Source of the DNA: Muscardinus avellanarius
Taxonomy: Eukaryota > Chordata > Mammalia > Rodentia > Gliridae
Length of the DNA stretch: 64,000 nucleotides
Direction of reading: 5' to 3'
NCBI GenBank assembly: GCA_963383645.1
Contig: OY726561.1
Location: 29,802,826 to 29,866,825, forward strand
This document shows positions 32,683-44,514 of the stretch, piece after piece. Positions within the stretch are counted from its first letter, which is position 1; each line of letters opens with the position of its first letter. Below the pieces are notes generated by a model, which saw nothing but the letters and a program-made list of their open reading frames with translations, had not been told where the DNA came from and did not search any database. The position numbers and the translations under genes are program-made.

Positions 32683-34004
32683 CTTTTTACCTTAAACTAT
32701 ATTGCACATTTATCACATTTATTTCATTTTTGTTTGTTTTCTTCTTCTTCCCTTCCCCAAACTCAGACTGTAATTTCCCAGAGGTCAAGGAACATGGTTA
32801 TGTTATTTTATCAGTCAACTCCGGCCCCTAGAACAACCCTGGCCACCTTCACTGCCCAATAAGAGCCCTATTTATCAAATGAACCAGCTGAATGTGTGGT
32901 TTTTTAAGTGACCTTTGTGTAATAGTATTTAATCTGAATGAAGCTTCTCATAGAAATTAAAACCTCAGTAGAAGCGCTAATCAAATTATTACTTTTTTTT
33001 CTGTCTTTACCTTAAGTAATGGCCTGGAATTTCCTGGGGTAGGGTAAAACACAGAAGCTAGCATCAATTTAATTAAAGAAGAGCCATTTGAAATAGCAGA
33101 GTCATTTTGACCTGGTGCTAATGAAGGGAAACTGGCATCGCAGCTGGGGACTCCTATCCTGGCTGTGCTACACCACCGAACAAATGTGGCCTTAGCACAT
33201 TGCATCACACCCAGGTTGCTGCTGTGACAGCAGGTGGGGCTGTTTTTCTGGGAACTGGGGCATCTCCCCCCAAAAGGTCAGCCATGTAATACTAATAATT
33301 TAACAACATGGAGAAGCCCTTTCCTTCATGACAGGTCTGCAGGAGGATAAAAGTGTGAGAATGCCATAGTCTACAATTCAGATAAGACTTTTCCTAGAAT
33401 TCCATTATGTGGAGTAGTTAAATTTAGAAGATCACAGGGAGAAAGACAAAGGAAAGATAAGAAGATGCTCCATCTTTCAGTGGTTCCTTTATTTGTCCCG
33501 TCTTGGCCCATATCTTCCTGGAGAAAAGGGCTCCCGGGATATTTCAGTGAGCCTTAGGTTCACTCCCAACATACAGGTTTACTCTCCCAATTTTTAGAGT
33601 ATGCTGTGAAGAAAATGTTCATTTGAATTAATGACATTTTGTTTTAAAATGGTCCATTTGTCTAACACATGTTTTCGAATGCCTGCCATATGACAGTCTT
33701 TGCACTAGGAACTGGGGCCAGAGTGTAATAAAACATGATTCCTCTCTACAAGGTGAAGGCATGTAAATGACGTAATTAATACTATGAGGGATGTGAACAG
33801 GATATTATGGGCTCCCCAAGGAGAGTGTGTCAATAATCGGGGGAATTAAAGGAGATCTTAGTTAGAAGGTGATATTTGAATTGAAAAGATGAACAGGACT
33901 TTTTTCATACAGAAATGTCACAAAAAGGTCATGCCATGCAGAGAAAACAGCATGTATTGAAGTAACAATTGAATTTTGATAATGGCGAGATTTCTGGTTT
34001 TTGG

Positions 34005-34005
<1 letters not shown>
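32683..34005. other. mostly unassigned; ancient repeat likely at 33640-33960
   Basis: 'ttcgaatgcctgccatatga', 'actaggaactggggccaga', 'aaggcatgtaaatgacgtaa' and 'gaaggtgatatttgaattga' follow the order of a widespread old mammalian repeat (L2-like by my memory). No gene seen in the rest, including the moderately GC-rich 33000-33350. Confidence 0.4.

Positions 34006-34042
<37 letters not shown>
34006..34042. repeat. (TG)n microsatellite
   Basis: Pure TG run. Confidence 0.97.
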
Positions 34043-34044
<2 letters not shown>

Positions 34045-35574
34045 ACTTAGGAGAGTGTTACAGTATACTGGTGAATGAGGTTTGTTCAAGAAAATCTCAG
34101 CTACTTTCCTGAAGATGTGAAATGTTTAATACAGGGAATTAGATGCTTATGCTCCTTGCAAAGCTTTGCAAGGGAGAGAGATTATTTCAGGGCAGAACAT
34201 CTACCAGGTGATTCTCAAGTGCCCTCTCAGAAGGTGCTTCAAATTTTATGACCACCCAAACATCTGCAAGCAATAGCTGGGGAATAAGCCCTTCCAAATC
34301 TTGTGTGATGCCTCTCAATGGTAGATTATAATACAAAACCACATGGGGAAAAGTATTCTCAGCATCTTTTTGTTGCTGTCTACTCTCCTTGCAATGCAGA
34401 GCCCTTGAAGGGTGGGGATTGCACTGGATTGAGGACAGACAATCAAGCTCAGTGAAAGGCAGGTAAAGCTGGCTGAGGACTCCTGCACTGTCTCTCATTG
34501 GAAAGACCTCGTCTTGGAATCATTGGGGGAAATTATTGAATGCCTAACTAATTTTTTCAAAGATTATTACTTTTATTAACAGAAAAACACTTTTGTAAAT
34601 TAAGGAGGGTTAGATAAAAATCAAAGAGAGAAATCTATAAATCTGGTAATTAATTACATGGTGTTTAGATTAAATAAAAATAGAAGGCAGAGAAGGCATT
34701 TGTTTTCTTAGCGTTTTTTAGCATTTTTTAACGGTCAAATTTTAGTTCTGAAAATATAACACCAGCATTATGATTTGAGAAAGAAAAGCATCCTGATAGT
34801 TTGCTTTCTGATTCTTTTCAGTCACTATTAAACTGACTAAAACCAAATTCAATGTCTGCAAAGGTCACTCATGGACTTTTGTGACAGAGACTGCTATCTG
34901 CCTACTTAAGAACTTATGCTGCCCTTAGATTATGCAAAGCTTGCTAGGAAGTGGCCACTTAGTCATAGACTATCATCTCCAATCTCTGCCCCAAGATGGG
35001 ACCTATTACTAAATTCTATCCAATTAAATGTGAGTATAAATGTGCCAACCCCAGAAGTGGTACATAAAGACTTACCACATCATCCTCCAAACTCTTTTCT
35101 CATTGGCTTACTGACTGAAATCTTCTTGGATGATCCTCAAAGCTACTTGATAAAAAAAGTCTCTTGGCTAGAACTGTCTTTGTCCCCACTTAACACTGCT
35201 TCAACCACCACCAACTAGACTGTATTGTAAGTAAGAAAAGAGCTTCTATTCTATCAAGCCATTAGATTTTTTAAAATTTTGTTATCTAGCTAGTAGCACT
35301 TTTCTTGATTCTTCTCTGTACTCATATGTGTCCTCTCTTTGGAATATAATGTCTGTGGGCACTTAAATAAAAATGTTAGAATTTTAAGTACTTGAATATA
35401 AACAGAGTTTAAAAAGGTCTGGATATACATAATTTTGGAGTTACTATCATATAGATAGTAGCTGAAATTATGGGTGTAGGTAAGATGGTTTGGGGAGAAT
35501 AGCAAGAATGAGAAAAAAAGCGTAAATCGGTCAGATTATCCTAGAGGTCAGATTACATCTAATGAAATACCCTA
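34043..35574. other. mostly unassigned; possible old LTR near 34900-35300
   Basis: 34187-34498 (minus) holds a 103-codon frame without recognised domains or codon pattern. 34900-35300 ends with 'ctatcaagccattagatttt' and 'gttatctagctagtag', like the 3' part of old LTRs. Confidence 0.35.
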
Positions 35575-35735
35575 GGCAGGCTATTTATGAGAGAAGAATT
35601 TTATTTAGCTTACAGTTCTCCCCCAGGGCCTCACTTATTAAAGGCCCTATACCATCTCCCACTGCCATACTGACCAAGCTTCAAACACATGAATATTTGG
35701 GGGACACTCAAGCCATATCCAGTCCATAGCAGAAT
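35575..35735 (-). mobile_element. MaLR-like LTR fragment
   Basis: 'gaattttatttagcttacag', 'ttgggggacactcaagcc' and 'atccagtccatagc' are the ends of an antisense LTR; the middle is deleted. Confidence 0.5.
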
Positions 35736-36689
35736 GTGAAGAAGGGTTTTAAGGAGTTGAGCAATAAGGACACAGGCAGAGAATAAAGCAGAAGTAAAAG
35801 GTGTGGTCAAGAGAATAGACTACATTATATTTTAGAATTCATGAGAATTCAAAAGAAGGAAAATTATATTAAAGGCTGCAAAGAAATAACATTTCAGTGG
35901 AGTCATGAGAACAAATGTGCAATTGCTGAGCACTGAGGAATAAAAAGAGTAGTGAAAGTAAGAACAGAAACCACAGCTGTTTCTAGAGGAGCAGCAGTAA
36001 AGGAAGGAGATGCATGCTTTCAAGGTCAGGAAGATGAGCAGATGTATTTTAAGGGATGAGGATGAATTAAGCAGGTTTGTAAGCTGAAAGAGACAAGCCA
36101 CCAAAAGGGGAATATTGGAGGGGGAAAAAAAGAGTTGGATACTGAAAAGTTCTTGGAGGAAAGACAATAAAATGGGAAGTAAACGAGGAGAGGGGCTTGT
36201 CTCTTGTTTTATACTCTATCTCCAGTCCTGGAATATTTTGACACCCGAAGGCACTCAGTAAACATTGATTGAAGGAATGTAGAAAGAGGTGAAGAAAAGG
36301 CAGAGAAGGCAAAGTCAAGAATGCAGACAAAAACACGATCTTTTGGAGAAATACAGCACATCAACAGAAACAGAAGGGGAGGAGGGATCATGCAGATAAT
36401 ATAAGGGGTGGAGTTTGTGACGGATGGCTGCTGTTTTCCCTGTGAAGTAGGAAGCTCTGACATCTGTTAAAAATGAGTGGGTGAGTCTGGCTAAGTGACT
36501 CAAGAATGGTAAAGGTTTGTAACAGCTACTGGAATAAGCAATATGGTTATTTGACTGAAAAATATTAGAAAAGTTCACAATGTGTGCATGGTAAAACTTA
36601 TTTACTAAAGATTGTTTAAAGAAATATTTACAGAGAATAAACTACTGGCTGTATTGAATCTGTGATCATTCCAAGAGTTGTTTCACCAG
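35736..36689. other. mostly unassigned; possible MIR/L2 end at 36215-36280
   Basis: 'gcactcagtaaacattgatt' is typical of MIR or L2 3' ends. The purine-rich plus strand gives overlapping minus-strand frames with no recognisable domain. Confidence 0.4.
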
Positions 36690-36800
36690 CCGTATTGGTT
36701 TATTTATTTTCATCTGGAAACAGAATCTTGCTAAATTGCTGAGGGTGAGTTTGAACCTGCAATCCTCCTGTCTGAGCCTCCCAAGTACATTAAGAGTTAT
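36690..36800 (-). mobile_element. Partial old SINE
   Basis: 'tctggaaacagaatcttgc' to 'cctgtctgagcctcccaagt'. The ends are missing. Confidence 0.75.
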
Positions 36801-36890
36801 GTTTAAGACTTGAACAAAAGTTGTTTGTAGATTATCCAGAACCAAGTTGATTGCTGATTTTGTGTTTTGCATTATCTCAGACACTGTCAG

Positions 36891-37062
36891 TTTTATTTGA
36901 TTTTTTGAGATTTTATTTGATTTTTTGAGATTTTATTTGATTTTATTGATTTTGAGATAGGATGTTTTTTTAATTGCTGAGGCTAGCCTTAAACTTGTAA
37001 TCTCCTACCTCAGACTCCAAAATTTCTGGGATTACAGGTGTGCACAATTGTGCCCAGTACTG
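36891..37062 (-). mobile_element. Old SINE with a 20-bp tandem repeat in its T-rich part
   Basis: 36891-36950 holds about three copies of 'gattttatttgattttttga'. SINE sequence follows to 'gtgcacaattgtgcccagt'. Confidence 0.78.
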
Positions 37063-38226
37063 TGTTTGTTTTTCTCCATGAATTTTAAGGCTCTTTCTTC
37101 ATATCATATTAGTTAACTATAACATTGTATATTGAGAATTTCATCATTTGGGTAAAATTATGAAGTAAATAAATTTTCTTCAATTCTGAGTTAGCTACCG
37201 AATCTCAAATAATGGCTTTTATAAAGAAATATATAAACATTGTGAATACTTAAGTTTTATATGTTAGCTGGTTCTGAATATATAGCTATCACATCAAATA
37301 TCATGAAGACTTCTATGGAAATAAAAGAGCTGTTTGCTTAGCATTTTAATTTACCATCACACATACACTTTGGCCTAATTTCCCCTTTCCAAACTGAATC
37401 CAGTTGGACATTCCTTCATTCAAAATGTTTTTTTATTGAACACTCGCAGAATGTTGGAGACATAATGAAGGTCTGAATGGCATGGTTTTCCTGGCTTTGT
37501 GGAGATGAATAAATGAAAATTCTGTTAGTCAGACCATGATTTTTCCTAAAATGTTACCAATAATCATGGGCTCCTCTTAGTTTTTTAAAAATGGCCTATA
37601 GTAAATTAGGGCTCACCAGTTATTGCTCATATCTGATTTTATCATGTTCGCATAGGAAATGTAAGGATGTGAACAGATGGTTTTATTTGGTTGGAAGATT
37701 CTACTAATAACGTCAAGATTAAAGGGCTTATAATGTATAAAAGGCAGTGAAAGGACTGAATTGAAGAACTTATGCTACATTTTAAAGTATCAAAGAAACA
37801 TAAGTTTTGAGGATCTGCCATGGATATACACTCTTGGGCTGCCATCCTTCAAGATAGATCAACCCAATGGCAATTCAATGCACCCTATCTGTGCAAATCC
37901 CTTTGATTATTGCATTATTATTTATATTGTGGTGACTCTTTCTTTGAGAACAGGGAGGTAAAATATGAATCTTAGTTTGGATGACGTAGACCACTTCCTC
38001 ACTTAACCTAACATGGCTTGGGAATTTCATACTTTATATGGAATTTGAAAGTTTTTATTTATAGCTTTATATGCTTATTAATGAGCATGAAGTTAAAATT
38101 TTAAAAACATATTTTTAGTTACAGAGTAATGAACAGTATTTTCTACTCCAAACAACCTTACCAAGATCTTTTTTTTTGCAATGATTATTTCTTTGTCTTT
38201 GAACTATATATGCACATAAAAATAAA
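37063..38226. other. mostly unassigned
   Basis: 37385-37500 has 'tccttcattcaaaatgtttt', suggesting an old L2-like piece. No gene seen. Confidence 0.4.
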
Positions 38227-38852
38227 TTGTGAATCAAAAGGCAATATTATATACACAAATAAAGTAAATAATGTTTTTACTGTTAATGTTACAAATAAAT
38301 TTTTAAATTTTAGTTAGAAAAAAATAACATGTGATCTACCCTCAACAAAGTTCAGGTTCTTGATACAGTATTGTTAACTATAGCACATTAGCACTCAGCA
38401 GATCTCTATAAAGTTTTTCCATCTTGTGTAAATGAAATTCCCTAATGCTCCACCTCTCCCTCTCCCTAGTCCACAAAATCACTATTCTACTTTCTGTTTC
38501 TATGAGTTTGATTATTTTAGATAATTCTAATAAGAAGATTTAGGCAGTACTTGTCCTTCTGTTATTGACTTATTTTACTTAGCATAATGTTCTTAAGGTC
38601 CATCCACATTGCATCATATGACAGGCTATTCTTCTTTTCTATGGTTTGATAATATTGCATTGTGTAAATATTGTACTATTTTTTTATGCAGTCATCTGTT
38701 TATAAGCATTTATGTTGTTTCTACCTCTTACCTATTTTGAATAATGCTGTAGTAAAGATTGGAGTGGAAACATCTGTCTCAGATTCTGATTCCAATACTT
38801 TTGGATAAATGCCCAGAAGTGAGGTTACTGGCTCATTATAGCACATATCTAG

Positions 38853-38857
38853 ATACA

Positions 38858-38886
<29 letters not shown>
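38853..38886. repeat. (ATAC)n microsatellite
   Basis: About eight ATAC units inside the L1, followed by a TA-rich hairpin-prone stretch. Confidence 0.95.
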
Positions 38887-38888
<2 letters not shown>

Positions 38889-39249
38889 CTACTATATATC
38901 TATAGTAGATATATAGATGTAGATATATAGATATACATATAATTTTTGAGGAATATATATACTGTTTCCCATAGTGTCTACACTATTTATGTTCCCACCA
39001 AGAATATGGTTCCAATTTCTTCACATCCTTTCTAACACTTATTTTTATTATTTTGAAGAACACTGCAATTAGATTTAATATTGCCATTTAATATAAATTA
39101 TAGTTAACTACAGAAACTATTAGACACTTTCATTTTGTGTCACTTATTATTTTCTGTTTTCTTTCTTTTCTTTGTTTTCTTGTTTGTTTATATAATAATG
39201 GCCATCCTAAGAAGTGAAAAATGATATATCACTGTGCTCCTTGTGGAGG

Positions 39250-39434
39250 TTTTTTTTTTTTCCTTTGATACTGTGGATTGTTGAACTCAGAGGAATTCTA
39301 TTCCCAAGAAACACCGGCAGACTGATTTAATTTCTTATCTGGAATCAGGGTCTCACTAGGTTGCTGAGATCACCAATATGTTGCTGAGGCTGGCTTTGAA
39401 CTTATGCTCCTCTCATCTCAGCCTCCCAAATGCT
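39250..39434 (-). mobile_element. Old B1-dID-type SINE
   Basis: T tail, 'tactgtggattgttgaactc', 'cagggtctcactaggttgc', to 'cagcctcccaaatgctag'. It has a short internal duplication ('ttgctgagatcaccaatatg'). Confidence 0.82.
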
Positions 39435-39963
39435 AGTATTCCAGTATTCTAGACAGATATTTTCACTCCTGTCTTTATTATAGCACTATTCAAAATAGGT
39501 AAGCAGTAGAAACAACATAAATGCTTATAAACAGATGGTTGAATAAAGAAAACATAGTACAATATTTACACAATGGAATATTATCAAGCCATAGAAAAGA
39601 AGAAATTTCTCATATTATACAATGTGGATACACCTTAAGGACATTATTTCCAAGTGAAATAAGCCAACAACAGAAGAACAAGTACTGCCTAAATCCTCTT
39701 ATTAGAATTATCTGAAATAAAGTCAGAGAAACAGAAAGTAGAATAGCGATTCTGTGGACTAAGGAAAGGGAAAGAGCATTACAGATTTTAATTTGCACAA
39801 AATGGAAAAACTAAGCTGAGTGCTAATGTGCTATAGTTAATCATGAACCTGAAATTTGTTACTTTTTTTCTAACTAAAATTAAAAAATTTATTTGTAACA
39901 TTAACAGAAAAATATTTTCTTACCTTATTTGTGTATACGATATTACCTTTTGATTCACAATTC
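39435..39963 (+). repeat. Inverted copy of 38227-38800
   Basis: It aligns to the reverse complement of 38227-38800 over nearly its whole length with high similarity by eye. Shared changes are not expected from the L1 consensus ('aagtactgcctaaatc', 'cttattagaattatct'). Confidence 0.82.
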
Positions 39964-40483
39964 ACATGCCCAGCTTCCTTGTGGTTTTGATTTGCATTTC
40001 ACTGATGATTGAACATTTGTATATCTTGTTTGGAGAGCTGTTTATTTTATTTATTTTTTGCTGTTGTTGTAGAAGTTCCTTATATATATTTGTATTAGTC
40101 GTTTGCCAGATATATTTAAAAATATTTTCTCTCATTTCATAGGTTGCCTTTTCACTCAGCTGATGGTTGTCTTAATAGAATTGTTTTAGTTTGATAAACA
40201 CAGTTGTCTATTTTTTGCTTTTGTTTTCTGTGTTTTTGGCATTTTCAAGAAATCATTGCCAAGACCAATGTTATAAAGTCTTTTTCTATGTTGTTTACTA
40301 AGAATTGAATAGTTTTAGGCTTTATATTTAAGTTTTTCATCTAGTTTGAGTTAATTTTTGAGTATGTGATATAAAATAAGAATCAAATTTTATTATTTTG
40401 CATGTGGGAATTCAGTTTTTTTACTGTTGAAGATCATTTGACAAAATATGCATGGGTATGTGTCTGAGCTCTCTCTTTTTTTC

Positions 40484-40523
40484 CCATTGGTCTATATGTT
40501 CATATGAACATATAGACCAATGG
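40484..40523. repeat. 40-bp perfect palindrome
   Basis: The left half 'ccattggtctatatgttcat' is followed directly by its exact reverse complement. It lies within the old L1, whose normal sequence here is only the left half. Confidence 0.97.
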
Positions 40524-41060
40524 ATTTTATGTCAATATCATACTCATGATTGCTTTAGCTTTGTAATGTTTAAAAATTAGGAGATGTAAGACCTTCAGCT
40601 TTGCTTTTCTTTTCCAGAATTGTTTTGACTATATGACATTGTTTATTATTCCAAATAAAATTTAGATTTTTTAAATTTCTATGAAAAAGCTCAGATTTTT
40701 GACAGAAATTTTATTGAATGTGTAGAACATTTTATGTAGCATGGATATTCTAAGCAATATTTTTTCTAATCCATGAACATAAGATATCTTTCCATTCATT
40801 TGCATTTTGGTTTCTTTTAGCAATGATTTATAGATTTTAGTGTCTAAGTATTTTACTTCTTGGTTAAGATTAATTCTAATTATCTTATTATTTTAGATGC
40901 CATTATAAATAATATTGCTTGCTTTTAGATTATTTGTTACTACTAAATAAATGTTCAACTGATACTTGTATTTTGATTTGTTATCCTCCACCTTTATTAA
41001 TTTGTTTGATACTTCTAAATTTTGTAGTTGTTTTTACTATTTTTAATTTTATTTACAGTT

Positions 41061-41195
41061 TTTTATCTTTATTTTGTTGTATTAGGGATTGAACACAGCA
41101 GCATTCTACCTCTGAGCTATATCCCCAGTCCTACTTTATTTTTAAATTTGCAAACAAGATATCACTAAGTAAGCCAGACATGGTGCATGGAATTC
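41061..41195 (-). mobile_element. Partial SINE
   Basis: 'attagggattgaacacagc', 'tgagctatatccccagtcc' to 'aagccagacatggtgc'. The B1 half is truncated. Confidence 0.78.
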
Positions 41196-41557
41196 AAATC
41201 CTCTATTTATTTTTAAATTTTACTTTCTTTTTTTATTGGTGGATTATATTCATACATCATAGTAGGATAAAAAACTTGTGTGTACATACATGCACACATC
41301 ACTCAGTCAGCTCCCATTCAATCCCCACCCCCTTCCCTCCCTAATACTCCCTCCCATGCTTGGCTTCATGATTGATATCGATATGTTTGTCTAAATACAT
41401 CATGTGCCTCAGAGAGTTTTCATCCCCCCTCCACTCCCCTCAGTTAGATTGCCTTATTTGTTCCTCTATAGGTTCTCCTCTTCACCTGGAGCTCCTCCTA
41501 TGACCCATTTCACTTCAGCTTTCACATATTAGTGAAAGCATCCAATTTCTTACTTTT

Positions 41558-41666
41558 TTGACTGACTAATCTCGCTTAGCATAACATCCTCCAGTTCCAT
41601 CCATTTCCCTTTCTTGACTGACTAATCTCACTTAGCATAACATCCTCCAGTTCCATCCATTTCCCT
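41558..41666. repeat. 53-bp tandem duplication in an L1 3' region
   Basis: 41558-41610 and 41614-41666 are identical except for one base ('aatctcgctt' against 'aatctcactt'). Confidence 0.93.
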
Positions 41667-41683
41667 AAAAATACAGTAATTCT

Positions 41684-41883
41684 ATTTTTTTTTCTTTTTT
41701 GGTGGTACTGGGGTTCCTGGAAGCCCTTCTACCTCCGCACTACACTCCCAGACCTATTTTTACATTTTTATTTGGAAACAGGGTCTCCTAAGCCAGCGCA
41801 CACTGCTGGCTTCGAACCTGCGTGATCCTCCTGTCTCTGCCTCCCAAGCATGGGGATTACAAACATGCGCCACCACGCCCGGC
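41684..41883 (-). mobile_element. Young-subfamily SINE in L1, with target-site duplication
   Basis: 'ggttcctggaagcccttc', 'gggtctcctaagccagc', ending 'gccaccacgcccggc'. 'gtaatt[c/g]tattttt' flanks it at 41676 and 41884. Confidence 0.95.
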
Positions 41884-41951
41884 GTAATTGTATTTTTTTA
41901 ATGGCTAAGTAAAACTCCATTGTGTACATATCCCATAGTTTTGTAATCCAT

Positions 41952-42338
41952 TCATCCGTTGATGGACATCTTGGTTGGTTCCATAGTTTGGCAATGGTGA
42001 ATTATGCAGCTATGAACGCATGGATTAGTTTGGTAGTTTGGTTTCCTTTCTTTTGGATAGATACCCAGATGTGGTATTGGTGGGTCAAATGGTAGATTTG
42101 TTCCCATTCTTCTGAGGATCCTCCATACTATTTTCCAAAGTGGTTGCACTAATTTGCAATCCCACCAACAATGTTTTAGAGTTCCCACTTCTCCACATCC
42201 TCGCCAGCATTTGTTGTTGTTTGTGTTTTGAATGATTGCTATTCTAGTTGGAGTTAGGTGGAATCTCAGAGTAGTTTTGATTTGCATCTTTCTGATTGTC
42301 AATGATGTTGAACATTTTTTCATGAATTTATTGGCCAT
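41952..42338 (-). pseudogene. L1 ORF2 C-terminal fragment
   Basis: A 128-codon open piece of the ORF2p C-terminal domain with the cysteine/histidine-type motif [11 protein letters not shown]...[13 protein letters not shown]. The L1 is 5'-truncated, so no complete protein exists. Confidence 0.88.
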
Positions 42339-42692
42339 TTGAATTTCTTCTATTGTGAAGTGTCTATTAAGTTCACTTGCCCATTTTTTAATTGGGGTAT
42401 TTGGTGTTTTTTTGGTGTTGAGTTTCTTGAGCTCTCTGTATATTTTAGATATTAGTCCTCTGTCTGAGGAATAGGTGACAAAAATCTTTTCCCATTCTAT
42501 TGGCTTTTGGTTCCTCTATTTTATAATTGACCTGTCAGGATGTCTATTAATTATTGAGAATGAGGCTATAAAAATTCTTATTGTTACTGTATTCTACTTC
42601 TTCTCCATTCAGTTCTCTCAATGTTTGCATCATATATTTGGATGCTATGATGTTTTATGCATAAACATATATGCATAAACCCAACATATAAT

Positions 42693-42797
42693 GGGTTTTA
42701 TTTTTTAATCTATCAGCTATTCTATGTCTTTTGATTGTGGAGTTTAACTCATTTGCATTTAAAATAGTTATTGGTAATGAAGATTTTATATTGCCAT
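42693..42797. repeat. 105-bp direct repeat, copy 1
   Basis: Identical by eye to 43039-43143. By comparison with L1 order this copy is the extra one: removing it restores a normal L1 sequence around it. Confidence 0.93.
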
Positions 42798-43038
42798 ATA
42801 CATCTATATGTTTATATATAATTATTATGTATTTATGGTGGATTTACTTTCATCATTTTATAATGTCCTTCTTTGTTTCTTTTGACACTTTTTCACTTGA
42901 GATCTGGGTTTTCTGATGTAAATATGGCCACTACTGCTGTTTTTTGGCTACCATTTGCATGAGATGTTTTCTCCCATTCTTTCACTTTCCACTTATATGT
43001 CTTTAAATCTAATGTGTTTATTCTTTACAACATATATT

Positions 43039-43143
43039 GGGTTTTATTTTTTAATCTATCAGCTATTCTATGTCTTTTGATTGTGGAGTTTAACTCATTT
43101 GCATTTAAAATAGTTATTGGTAATGAAGATTTTATATTGCCAT
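43039..43143. repeat. 105-bp direct repeat, copy 2
   Basis: The copy in the expected L1 position; starts 'gggttttattttttaatc'. Confidence 0.93.
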
Positions 43144-43240
43144 TTAAAAAATTAGATTCTTCTGTGATAGCTTCTTTTACTCCTGTTTCCTCTCTTGCTT
43201 TCTTTATGTTTTGTCGATTTTTTTTGCATAAGTATGTTTA

Positions 43241-43465
43241 TTGTTTTGTTTGTTTGTTTGTTTGTTTGGGATTCTGGGGATTAAAGCCAGGGGCATTCTA
43301 CCACTGAGCTATACCCCAGCCCTTTTCTTTATTCTTCATTTTGAGACAGGGTCTCAATAAATTATGGAGGGCCTCACTAAGTAGCTGAGGCTGGCCACAA
43401 ACCTGTGATCCTCCTGTCTCAGCCTCCTAAGTACTGGGATTACAAGTGTGCACTACTACGCTGGG
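43241..43465 (-). mobile_element. B1-dID-type SINE with (TTTG)n tail
   Basis: (TTTG)n, 'ggattctggggattaaag', 'gagacagggtctcaataaat', to 'gtgtgcactactacgctgg'. It interrupts the old L1. Confidence 0.9.
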
Positions 43466-43627
43466 ATTGCAGTACATTTATTTCCCTTTATCATTTTTTT
43501 TAGTATCTTCTATAATTATTCTTTTTGGTTACTATGAGGTTTACACAATTATTTTGTAATTATAATAGTCTGTTATACACTTAAAACAACTTAAATTACA
43601 TACAAAACCTCTTAAAGTTTATTTCTT

Positions 43628-43819
43628 GCCGGGCATGGCAGCACATGCTTGTAATCCCTGTGCTTGGAAGGCGAAGACAGGAGGATCGTGCAGGTTTGAA
43701 GCCAGCCTCACTGGCTTAAGAGACCCTGTTTCCAAATAAAAATATAAAAAAAATAGGTCTGGGAGTGTAGTCTGGAGGTAGAAGGGCTTCCAGGAACCAC
43801 AGTACCACCAAAAAAAAAA
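43628..43819 (+). mobile_element. Young-subfamily SINE with target-site duplication
   Basis: 'gccgggcatggcagcac', 'actggcttaagagaccctg', 'gggcttccaggaaccac' and an A10 tail. 'aaagtttatttctt' occurs just before and just after. Confidence 0.95.
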
Positions 43820-43974
43820 GTTTATTTCTTTCCATTTGATATTGCAAATTGCATATTTTATCTTGCATATGAGCTTATTTTAAATTAAAATTTATATTGT
43901 TATCTTTTAACATATCAGAATTAAAAGTGATTTATGCACCATTATTACAGTCTTATACTTAATCTGTTCAGACT

Positions 43975-44300
43975 TGCTGTAACAAAATACCTTCAAGAAA
44001 ATGGCTCAATGAAGAAAACATTTATTTCTCACAGTTTGGGCACCTATATTCAGGGTGTGAGTAGATTTAAAGTCTGATAAGGACCTACTTTCTGCTTTAT
44101 CAATACCATCTTCTCGTCGTGACCTCATATGGTGACTGGGGCAAGAGATTTCTCTGTGGGCTGTTCAATAAGCACACTATTCCCATTCCTGAGGGCTCTG
44201 CTTCCACAATCTAATTACCCCTGAAAAGCTCCACTTCCTTGTGGGGATAGGATTCGAGATATGAATTTGGGGTGGACGCAAATGTTGAGACCACAACAAC
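43975..44300 (-). mobile_element. MaLR-type LTR (MST/MLT1-like)
   Basis: 'cttgctgtaacaaaatacc', 'tttatttctcacagtttggg', 'aaggacctactttctgc', 'cccattcctgagggctctg', 'gatatgaatttggggtgg' are successive landmarks of an antisense MaLR LTR. Confidence 0.85.
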
Positions 44301-44514
44301 GGTATTCCATTTATATTTATACATTTACTTGTACTAACAAACTTTATACTTTCATATGGTTTCATGCCGCTGCTAGAAGAAGTAGAATACAATAACAATA
44401 AGAAAGAGCTTTTGCTCTTAACTTTATTCCTTTAAACACTTTTCATAAGGTAAATCTCCTGGTAAAGATATACTTCCACTTTTGTTTATGAGGGGAAGTC
44501 TCTAGTACTTCTTC
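44301..44514. other. no recognised feature
   Basis: Short unassigned stretch. Confidence 0.5.

Larger units (their letters stand above)
39247..39968. other. Insertion holding a SINE and an inverted L1 copy
   Basis: The L1 reads 'gctccttgtgg' before it and 'gcttccttgtgg' after it, then continues, so this 0.72-kb block is inserted. It holds a minus-strand SINE (39250-39434) and 39435-39963, which is the reverse complement of 38227-38800. Confidence 0.75.
41205..42515 (-). mobile_element. 5'-truncated L1, minus strand
   Basis: 3' end and 3' UTR (41215-41675), then the ORF2 C-terminal region (41885-42515), with a young SINE inserted between. The minus-strand frame 42338-41952 keeps [29 protein letters not shown] and LVQPLW, so this is one of the better-preserved L1 copies here. 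Confidence 0.9.
38227..43980 (-). mobile_element. Very old L1, minus strand, broken by later insertions
   Basis: Antisense L1 in continuous order: 3' UTR and ORF2 end (38227-39246), ORF2 middle (39969-41060), ORF2 endonuclease region (about 42530-43240) and upstream sequence (43470-43980). Interruptions are an inverted-copy insertion (39247-39968), SINEs and a younger L1 (41205-42515). No frame survives. That all pieces are one insertion is inference from their order and orientation. Confidence 0.7.

Noticed and set aside
34187..34498. 103-codon minus-strand frame in non-repeat sequence.
   Set aside because: No recognisable domain, no splice context or neighbour supporting a gene, and its length is within chance expectation for 64 kb.
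35736..36580. Overlapping minus-strand frames rich in serine, phenylalanine and leucine.
   Set aside because: They come from a purine-rich plus strand and show no domain.
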